DNA from: Vicia villosa
Taxonomy: Eukaryota; Streptophyta; Magnoliopsida; Fabales; Fabaceae
NCBI RefSeq assembly: GCF_029867415.1
Contig: NC_081183.1
Location: forward strand, 143,832,298 to 143,896,297
Length of the DNA stretch: 64,000 bases
Direction of reading: 5' to 3'
The notes beneath the pieces are model-generated. The model had not been told where the DNA came from and did no database searches. It was given only the letters and a program-made list of their open reading frames with translations. A program made the translations under genes and the position numbers. Each line of letters starts with the position of its first letter. Within the stretch, counting starts at the first letter, position 1. Below, one piece after another: positions 55,480-64,000 of the stretch.

Positions 55480-55991
55480 AATATGGGATTATGTACTCAC
55501 ATAACACCAACTATATTTTAGTTAGATATTATGATGCTCATTGGGAAGGTAATGTTGAAGATAGAAAGAACACATATGGCCAATGTTTCTTTTTGGGAAA
55601 CAAACTCCTTTTATGGTTTAGTAAAAATCATAATTTTGTCTCATTATCTACCATTGAAGTTGAATACATTGATACTGGAAGCATTTGCACTCAACTGTTG
55701 TGGATGAAGTAGAGGCTGAAAGAGTACAATGTCAAGAAAGATGTTATTACATTATATTGCGACAACATGAGTTTCATCAATATTTATAAAAATTCAATTT
55801 AGTATAGTCGTACCAAACACATCAAAATTCTCCACCACTTTATTAGAGAACTTGTGGAAGAAAAACTAATCAATATGGGTCATGTGTCAATTGAAAATCA
55901 ACTAGCTAACATCTTTACTAAAGCTCTAGATGCTGCACAATTTGAAAAATTGAGAAGTGCCCTAGAATTTTGTATAATTGAGAATCTCTAG
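55480..55991 (+). pseudogene. Sirevirus-like copia RNase H relic
   Basis: Reads YDAHWEGNVEDRKNTYGQCF, then LGNKLLLWFSKNHNFVSLST, EVEYI, LLWMK*RLKEYNVKKDVITL, YCDNMSFINIYKNSI and RTKHIKILHHFIRELVEEK, and ends ANIFTKALDAAQFEKLRSAL. This is the complete C-terminal half of a copia RNase H with a few stops. It is of the type (NNLISWFSKKQN-like) seen in Sirevirus elements. The upstream pol is absent. Confidence 0.78.
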
Positions 55992-56234
55992 CGATTAGTG
56001 TTGAGATGGCATGAGAATTATTGGACCATATTATTGTCTCTCATATCAATCAATTCCAAGACATGTGTGTTTCTACACCTTACCCCCCAGCATTCCAAAT
56101 ATGATCTTGATTCAAAATTACTTTTCTCTTTAAGTTATGCACTTCAAGATTTTAAATTGCTCTTCTACATTTCCCACTCTCTTTTCATCTTCCTAATATC
56201 GTTCATTCATCTTCCTCTCAGAAATCCTGTAACC

Positions 56235-57775
56235 ATGGTAGGCACAAGACAAGGAACAAATACCTCCACCAACGACAAAAAACAACTAACAAGGTCAAGA
56301 AATCATCAATGGAGGAGAAGCTTATGATCAACGTGCGTGGAGTGAAAATGAAAGGTGTGGTCCTTGGTGGAAAGGCCTGTTGTCCGTTTGGAGGTCCTCC
56401 CACCATAGAACCACTGAAGAATGTTAGGAAGAAAAATGTGAAAAAGGTGGGTGATTACGCTACTAAAGTTCCCTTGACGATGTCTGATCTTACTGGTCAA
56501 GGTACAGAAGATGTCACTAAAATCTTGACAGACAATGAGGTTCCAGTACCCAAGTAATCGTTGCAGAACATCCAACAAAAGAAGTTATTGAAATCCCGAC
56601 CCTTCAAATGATCTTTCTAGAAATTGATAAAGGTAATGTTTCTAAAACCAAATCCTCTGAAAATTTTAGTGAAATTGTGCCTAAGAATATTGTTAGAGTT
56701 TTTAAACCTGACATAAAGTCTCAAGATGGTGATTCAGAGAACCTAACTCAAACCCTAGAATCAATGCATGTGTGTGACAAACCCTGGTGAAGATAGCATT
56801 GAAAAAATTCTAGGAAAGAAACATGTAGAAGAATTGATTATTGATATTCCTGTGATAGACACCTTTATTGATAACATTATGTCTGACGAAAATGTTGATA
56901 GTGAAGACTCAAGTGATGAAGAGGCTATAGTAAGCCAAGACAATATTGTGGAAGATGTTGTCAACATTGGTAAAGACAACCATTAGGATGATGTAGAGAA
57001 ATTTGTGGAAACTAATATGGATGGGCAAGATGGTAGTGAAAAAACCAGTACAAGATATGTGTCGAAAGAAGCTGAGGAAGCGTCGTAGGAAGAAGAGACT
57101 AAGGCAGAAAAATAAGTCCTAATGGAAGAAAAAGTCCAAGAAGAAGTTAATGATGTAACCCAATAACCAGAACTGAGAAATCAAGATTCCAATCAGGATG
57201 TTCCAGATAACCAGTGTGACATGTTGGAGATCGAGTCTCTAACTTAGAAGGAGTATGATTAAGTAGCTTCTCATAATTATAAGGAGAATGATGTTGTGAA
57301 CAATGTGAGTAACAATTTTGATGATGATGACTCTGTCAATTCTGACGAAGCTCGTGTCCCTAAGAACAATGAAGTTCATATTGATTATGCACCTGTTAAT
57401 GATGTTGTTGTGATTACAAAGTATGTTAAGGAATCAAAAAAGAAGGCAAAGAAAAAGAAAGTTGTTATGATGGCTAAAAAGACTCCTTTCAAGAAGGTTC
57501 TTACTCCTACCAAGACAAAGAAGACACCCAAAAAGAAGAAATATTATGGTAAGAAGAAAAAAGATGTATATGCTAGTGAGAAGTCTGGTGGAAAGAAGAA
57601 GGCAGTCCCTAAACGGAAAACAACTCCTATTGTGGAGGATATTGAAGATGATGTTGAGAACAATCTAGAATATATAATGGTGTCCCCTCTCAAGAAAAAT
57701 AAGAAAATAATTGGTAGAAAGAAAATTCCTACAAATCTAAACATGGTATCAATATATAAAACTAAACAAGTATGA
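56235..57775 (+). pseudogene. Sirevirus env-like (second ORF) relic
   Basis: Begins MVGTRQGTNTSTNDKKQLTR about 245 bp after the RNase H end and runs through several frames. It is acidic and Ser-rich in the middle (56610-57290: VNSDEARVPKN and similar) and very Lys-rich at 57430-57720 (KKAKKKKVV, TPTKTKKTPKKKK, KRKTTPIVEDIEDDVENN). The end KKNKKIIGRKKIPTNLNMVS resembles the GGKRIPxN motif of legume Sirevirus env-like proteins. It breaks off before the rest of that ORF, next to an Athila LTR. The second, env-like ORF is a feature of Sireviruses; its function is not established. Broken by stops. Confidence 0.55.
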
Positions 57776-57855
57776 GAATATGCACAAAATATACGATATA
57801 TACATATTTACGAAACTTAAAACGTGAAACCATCGCAATGCGATTAATCTCAAAA

Positions 57856-57877
57856 CCAATCCCCGACAACGGCACCA
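57856..57877 (-). promoter_or_regulatory. Athila-type primer binding site
   Basis: Minus strand TGGTGCCGTTGTCGGGGATT matches the Athila site TGGCGCCGTTGCCGGGGA (tRNA-Asp) with two changes, three bases after the LTR end. Confidence 0.75.
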
Positions 57878-57880
57878 TTT

Positions 57881-59307
57881 TGTTGAAGCGGTAGAGCGGC
57901 AAGCAAAAAGTAATAGGTATTATTTATTACCGGGTGATATAGATTATATCGTATCGTAGTCCACAGAGATTGGTAGAGAAAAACTGCCGTTCAACGTTAT
58001 CGCGTTCTAAGTTTCATGATTAGGTGCGAAAAGTAAATGGGGGAAAAGTAAATAAAAGCAAATAAACAATCTTAATAGTCTAAGAGAAATAGTTATGGAA
58101 TTGCATTTCGTTCTACCCGTCGAATACTTAAACCTGAAGATCTTATCGCAACACACTCACAATACGCATCAAAATCACGAGGCATCAATCGAGATGCCAC
58201 ATTAGTGTCCATGTCTGAAACACTGACGAAAGCTCAACCGTACTATTCACATCAGTGATGTATCAACCGACACACAGAACACAGAGGCATTAGACACGAT
58301 ACCCATTACGATTATTAGCCCCAAATCTATTTCTACATTTCAGAAACTAACAGTTATCATTCCTAATCAAGATCCATGATGTTCATTTCTACAACAACAC
58401 AAATCCGAAGCATTTAAGCAAAAAGATCAAGAACAACAACAATGATGATTTGTAAAGTGAATATATAAACGATCCCAAGATCAACAAATGTACATACAAT
58501 AAAAGTAGAAATATACATACAAAACCCACCATTGGAATGAAACATAGGGAAGAAAGAAGATGAACCAGAAACCCTCACCGTGTCAAGGCAATCGAGACAA
58601 ATTCATATCAAATCCACATGATGTAGCACTCAATGGTGTTTTCTAAGCCTCTAAACTATCAAAAATGGATCAGAGCTCTTCCATGGGGAAAGAGGTGATA
58701 AAAACCTAAAAAATATAATTTTACAACATATATACAAAATTTGAAAGTCGCATACCGCGCCCACCGCGCTAAGCGGGCTTTCCTTTATTTTTCCTAAACC
58801 GCCAGAGCGCGCTTAGCGCCAAAAACCCGTGCTAAGCGCCCAACTTTCTGTCAAACTCGATCAAAAATGCTCCCAGACCGCGCTTAGCCCGCTCAACAGA
58901 AAAATGAAATCTTATTTTGGCCATATCTTGAGAACCGTAACTCCGATTTGCGCCCGGTTCGAAGTGTTGGAAAGCTTATTTCATGCTCTATCTAACAATG
59001 AATAAACTGCAACCAAATTAATGATTTTTATCATCCTTATTTTGAGCCTTGTCCTTTGATGAATTGGTAAAATCGCGTGCTCACCGCCGTGTCTTCGACA
59101 CTTTATTCCTCAAAGCTTCGAACACGTATAAATACCTACAAAAAGACAACAAAACTATCAAACGATATATATTTATACGAAAACGTAACAAAACACAAAC
59201 GATACAAATATACACAAAAACAAGGAGTTATTCAAACGGTATTACAAAAAGTATCGATAATTGCCACTATTTACATACACAAAATAACTACAATTTGACA
59301 CTTATCA
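57881..59307 (-). repeat. Athila-like LTR (1427 bp) with truncated internal region
   Basis: On the minus strand it starts TGATAAGTGTCAAATTGTAG (59307) and ends GCTTCAACA (57881), followed by the primer site. It contains the GCGCTTAGCG/CGCTAAGCG motifs common in legume Athila LTRs (58760-58890). Only about 110 bp of internal sequence remains, to about 57776, so the element is truncated. The ORFs at 59049-59321 are not genes. Confidence 0.75.
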
Positions 59308-59359
59308 ATATTTCATCATAATAATGAGAATATATGTTAATCTTGTCATACTCATTGCA

Positions 59360-59660
59360 AATAATGGATGGAATGAAGCATGATGGAATCCATTCCATCC
59401 AATTTCCCTTCTTTTTTTTATTTCATCCAATTTGAGGTGTATGTGATGGAATGGGATGTTTTAAATAAAATAATCAAACAATAGTGTGATACATGTTTTA
59501 TTCAACTCTGCTCCATTCCGCTCCGTTATGTTTCATTCCGCTCCCTTTCGTTATTCCGCTCTGTTATGTTTCATTCCGCTCCACTCCGTTATTTTGCTCC
59601 GTTATATTTCATTTCGCTCCACTCCGTTACGTTCCATCAATCCAAACATAGCCTAAGTAA
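59360..59660. repeat. CATTCCGCTCCGTTATGTTT degenerate repeat
   Basis: Repeats of ATTCCGCTCC(A/G)TTATGTTTC at 59505-59640. It is bracketed by TGGAATCCATTCCATCC on the left and CAATCCAAACATAGCC on the right, a common dispersed repeat type in legumes. No terminal structure fixed. Confidence 0.5.
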
Positions 59661-60212
59661 ATTACACATGCATCAATTGACTAGTTAAGGAATACAAATA
59701 TAACATACAAACACAAATAGATATTTGAATTTCAACTAACAATCTAAATCTTAGTTTGAAAACATTTGTTCAAACATAATTGTATCCAATGGTTTACATA
59801 GTTTTTTTTAATAAGTTGTTTCAAATATCTACTTGAGATCACATTTGAGATCACATTTCAACATCTCTGTCAACTAGTTCCATGTATGGAGAAGTTGAAG
59901 ATCACGCCAACTGATTCACTTCTATCACAAAAGCCACTAGCAGGTTTGATTCCACGTTTCAGGAAAAATTATCGCTTCCATGAAATCTTAACTATAGATG
60001 AAAATTGTGATTTTGATAAGCTAAAATTTCTCACTTCTATGCAATCACACGTCTACACTAATAACTTCACCACAGATAGAAATTGTGTTCCGAACTTAAC
60101 CCGTTCCATATATACTTGACAGAAAGAAGACAGACATTCCACCTACAATGCAAGATGCAGATTACAAAAATGCATAAGCATCTTCTAAAAACCAGCCTTT
60201 GTCCCAAGCCAA
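59661..60212. other. Spacer and 3' side of the AlkB-like gene
   Basis: AT-rich. The ORF at 59886-60119 shows no known motif and lies in the likely 3' region of the minus-strand gene. Confidence 0.35.
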
Positions 60213-61383
60213 TCAAAAAACTCGCCTAAAGGTGAGATTAATGCGCGTTGCTTCCGCTTTTGCACGCTTTGGTACAGAGTGAATCCAATCTCTCTGTGTA
60301 TAGCCTCTCATCACCAAAAGCGATCCATGCTTAAGCCTAAAAGTATGTTGATCATCATGGCCACTCTTCTTTAATCGCTTGCTCGCAGGTTCATCACTTC
60401 CATCTGAAAATCCACACCAAATGATATGTTCAAGAACACTGACGAATTACACATAGTGCAGTGATAACTTAAATCTAGTTACGAAAGGAACCATACCACG
60501 AGATTTTTTACACGGCTTCTTCTTCAAAACAAAGTCGCGGTCACATCCGAGAGAAAGAGAAGCAATTTCAGGAGTTGGTCCATAGAGCTTCTCATCATCA
60601 GCATGCCAACCAACATAGTCATTACCTCCCTTATACCTATTCAAGAGTAAGCTATTAAAACTACTTCCAGGTAGAGCTTTATGTACCTTCAGAAACAAGT
60701 AAAAAGAAATATTCAGAGTTTGCTTGAATAAACCTATCAAGAAACACCCTAAACCCTAAATCTAATCCAAACTAGTACCAAAGTAGCATCAACAAACACT
60801 AATGCAGATTAAAAACAATCCTTACAGCATCCAAGATGTCTTTAAGTGGTGGATAATCATCCCATGAATATGCATGTGGCTGATACCCACTGTAACTCAA
60901 CTGAGTCAATCCTGAAGTTGCAACATAACATGTGTCTCTAGGCTGCATATAATTATATAACAACAAAAATTAATCATAATTTACTTATCAATACAAAAAT
61001 TAAGGTAAATTTCAAAAAAATTGCAAATTGGGGTTAATAGTTAGGAGCATTGATTTGAAAGGTGAATGAAGAGAAAGATGAAATTTTTTAGGGGACCCAG
61101 AATTTGGGATGGGTTGAAATGAAGAGAGGGGAACCTGGAGGAATGATTTACCGAAGACGCGAATGGTGGGTCGGGTCCATGGGATGTGCTTGTCGAGGTA
61201 ATGGAACCAGTTCCATGATTGTTCCGAAGGTATTAGCCTCTGAATGAAAACGACGTCGCTTCCGTTTCCGAGATCCACCGTCTCAGCCTTCTTCGCGGTG
61301 TCGTTAGGGTTTGCTGCAGAAACCGCCTTTAGCTTCAAGGCGCTCATTGTTGATGATGATGATGATGATGATGATGATGCCAT
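60213..61383 (-). CDS. ALKBH2: AlkB homologue 2-like DNA dealkylase (2OG-Fe(II) dioxygenase), 4 exons
   Basis: Predicted nuclear repair enzyme. ALKBH2 proteins oxidatively remove methyl groups from 1-methyladenine and 3-methylcytosine in DNA, using Fe(II), 2-oxoglutarate and oxygen. Exons are 61383-61135, 60942-60826, 60686-60497 and 60403-60213, with GT-AG introns; 747 nt, 248 residues. A Ser-rich start and Lys/Ala-rich leader come first. Then VVFIQRLIPSEQSWNWFHYL with PWTRPTIRVFGK, and PRDTCYVATSGLTQLSYSGY with PHAYSWDDYPP. The core is NSLLLNRYKGGNDYVGWHAD, with the HxD iron site in WHADDE, followed by YGPTPEIASLSLG. The distal His is in RDWIHSVPK and the 2OG Arg in TRINLTFR. All catalytic residues are present. 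The (GATGAT)n after ATG on the plus strand gives the Ser run. Confidence 0.93.
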
Positions 61384-64000
61384 TGCAAAATATTCATCAC
61401 TCTGTTACAAATAACTTTTTTTGTTTCTTTTTGAAAAATAATCTCAATATACTGTAATATTTTTAGATTAATATTGGAAAACATTTTTTCTTGAATTGTT
61501 TAAAATATATTGGAGGGGTAATAATTTTAAATTAAATTTTAATTTTGGTAAAAAAAATTGATTATATGACATCAATCCCATGAATTTTGTTTTAATGAAA
61601 ACATCAATTCCATGAATTCCTACGTTATTAGTACGAGTCAATATCCTCTCAATTTTCTCTCTTCTCCATATTGTGCATTACTAAAGTCTTTATTATATAA
61701 ATGTAATAATGTGACATTTGATGGGTCAATTTAATTTTTATACACTTTAAATGTCTTCAAAACTATAGTAATGTAGAGGATAAATGGAGAAAGAAAATGG
61801 AGAAGATCTTGATTCTATGAATACGGTCTTTTATTAGCTAACGGTTGTGACCAAATACAATCTCTTGTCTTTTATGTTTGACAGTTGTAACTTGTAAGTT
61901 TTTTTTTTTGTTAAGTTAGATGGGATGGACATTCTTATATTGATTCATATTAATATCGAAAATACGTGGAGGTCGAAAGAATTTGAGTTCATATGCAATG
62001 GAGTGATCGGTCGGCACGGCGAAACGATGATAAACATGCAAGGTTAGCACTTCAATACTCAAGTTAGTGAATAAGTGAGAAAGTAGTTTGAGTGTATGAA
62101 TGAGAGAATATTTGAAATCACGCACATTGTACTTTATATAAGTCGGGCAGTTAAAATCGTCTCAATGAGACCGACGCTTTATGTGTGTGGTCGTTTGATT
62201 CAATCCAACAGTGGGAGTGTGTTGAAGGGTGAAATCACGTGTCTTCCTTAGAGGTGAGGTCTTATATGCTCTATGCACCTTTTTGTATGATGCTTGCTAT
62301 TAGGGCTTTCATCGTGGGCCTTATGAGCGGTCCAAAATAGCTAGTTAGGTTAAATATGGGAACATAATGGTCTTAAAAAAGGGACTGATGAGAGTTTCCC
62401 GTAATTAAAATTATTTTCAAAAACATTTTCAAAATCAGAGTTCTCAAAATGCGTGGGAGCATAAGTTTTTAGAGTTTTGAGAAAATATGCTTTTATGGAA
62501 CGAATTCACTAATTGCTTAATGATCCGACAATAAAATGAAACGCATGTTGATGAAGTCACTAACATACAATGCGCCAATTAATTGAATTTGATTCACAAC
62601 GAGAAGTTTTGAATAGAATTTTATTAATTGAGAGAGAATTTAATATTACAGGTTTACAAAAATATAATCAACAGAAAGAATGTTTAGCCAATAAGATCTA
62701 ACACATGCCTAAGCTTACATACTAAAGTGCGATAAATGATTAACCTAATAGCTAACAAATTCTAAAAAAACAATAAATCCTAAAATTATACAATGCTAGA
62801 AAACAATAAATCCTATGAACATGCAAACTGTACAAAAATTTAAAAGAGAGAGAGGTGGAGAGAATTGTGCACAACTATTTATATTAGTTCATTGTGACGT
62901 CCTCGCTTGTCCTTAATCCAACCTTTAATGGAAAACCATTAAAAAATCATTCAGTCTTTCACTATTTTGAAAATCAAAAGTGTCTTTTAGTTATAACTGA
63001 TAATCACAAGCAAACTGAAAAACTTTATTCACTTCTATGCAACTAAGATCTAAATCTATATTCTTCTTCTGTTGAACACAACTCAACAAGCTCCAAATTA
63101 TCCAAGACCTTCACTTGACCTTGTATCGGTACACCCTCTCAAGACTAAAGCACTCCAAGATTTCGTACTATCTTCACTCGATCCTATCGAAATATCCCTT
63201 ATATAAGTCTTTGAATTGCCGAAGAAACCAGAAGGTCCAAAATTTCCTCTATAGCGATCTTCACTTGACCCTACCGAAGTTTTCCTTTGGAGAAGAAGCT
63301 CTTATTTTCTTTCTGACTATCAATCTTCAAAAGCACCAAACACAAACGGGATATTCAATCTGAAAGAAAAACTACAAAAGACATTAGATCACTGATGACC
63401 TCCTCACACTAGATCTTCACACTCGCTTTTTGAGTTGAAATCAAAACACACACAATGATTTTTTTTTTTGTGATAGGTTGAAAATTGATGAATTTCAGAA
63501 AGAATATCACACACTCACTTGTTTAACACTTCAAACACAAGAAAAAAATTTTAAGTTTGAATTGAAAGAGAATATAGTGCTTCATAAATTTGAATAGGAA
63601 TGCAAAAGTCTATTTGCAAGCAATGCACACACTTTTTGCTAGATAATATGAATGATATAGAGATTCAAAATTTTGGTTTATATATTTGCTAGAGAAATGT
63701 ACTAGAAATAAAAATAATTTGAGCCATGGATTTGAGTCGAGAGCAAGAATTGTGATTCAATTCAAATCTAAAAATGAATTAAATCAAGAACATTAAACTA
63801 GAATTTTGCACCCTTGGTATGAGTCATGATTCAAGTCATGTGAATCGAGTCAATAAATTCTCTTATTTGAGTCACACACCCCGAAATGAAATCCAAAATG
63901 TAAATCTCAACCATTATTCAAATTTGTTTGTTAGGTGATTCTAATCAAGCTCTTATCTTATTCGAATCATACTACAAGTTGCAAAACTTGATTTACTCAA
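61384..64000. other. Intergenic or LTR-like DNA, no gene recognised
   Basis: AT-rich near the AlkB-like gene. From about 62600 to 64000 the text looks like LTR DNA of a copia or gypsy element, with repeated phrases such as CTTCACTTGACC(C/T)T and ATTCAA(G/T)TCA. No domain, primer site or paired terminus is visible. The ORFs at 61916-62125 and 63115-63363 have no known motif. Confidence 0.3.

Noticed and set aside
59886..60119. 77-aa ORF as a gene
   Set aside because: No motif, no promoter context, in the 3' flank of the AlkB-like gene.

Overview
This is plant nuclear DNA: AT-rich, with spliced genes, poly-purine and poly-pyrimidine microsatellites, and deeply nested transposable elements. The best guess is a legume of the pea/vetch/lentil group. 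The basis is an Ogre-type (Tat lineage) Ty3/gypsy element with an extra ORF upstream of gag, LTRs of about 4 kb starting TGTTATACCCC, and an internal intron. The species assignment is inference.

Layout. 1-3.1 kb holds an LTR-like end and a decayed MULE transposase (minus strand). A hAT-type non-autonomous element lies at 3127-3718. 4.1-32.6 kb is one nest. An old minus-strand copia gag fragment was split by a plus-strand copia element (5084-29690, target duplication ATTCT). That element was hit by a MULE-type MITE in its left LTR (5186-5841), by a second hAT-type element in gag (6920-7337), and by a very young 19.7-kb Ogre element in its RNase H region (9651-29338, target duplication ACTGT). 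Two diverged copies of a non-coding block (about 4114-4845 and 31897-32565) flank the nest. By hand count the copia LTRs differ at about 25 of 229 sites and the Ogre LTRs at about 15 of 3970, so the nest was built over a long time.

32.6-40.2 kb has a small unrecognised ORF with a TATA box, a Helitron-like element (34629-35757), and a LINE 3' end interrupted by three DNA elements (CACTA-like, hAT, hAT). Each has a target duplication, so the LINE reading can be followed across them.

Host genes: a Sec14-like lipid-transfer protein (40497-43334, 11 coding exons), a WEB-family coiled-coil protein (47592-49715, minus, 2 coding exons plus a 5'UTR intron), and an AlkB-homologue-2-like DNA dealkylase (60213-61383, minus, 4 exons). 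All three are intact, and all splice junctions keep frame. Between them lie two more dead LINEs, a SINE-like unit, a gypsy protease relic, a Sirevirus-like copia relic with an env-like ORF, and an Athila-type LTR. 61.4-64 kb has no recognisable gene.

The most notable object is the Ogre element. It is nearly identical between LTRs, and its RT/RNH/INT frame is open. A 258-bp intron can be predicted that joins the upstream linker ORF to RT exactly in frame. It also carries several apparent defects: an ORF1 frameshift, a gag-pro/linker frame change at TAATG, a TAG in the linker, and an Asp-to-His change in the second RNase H.
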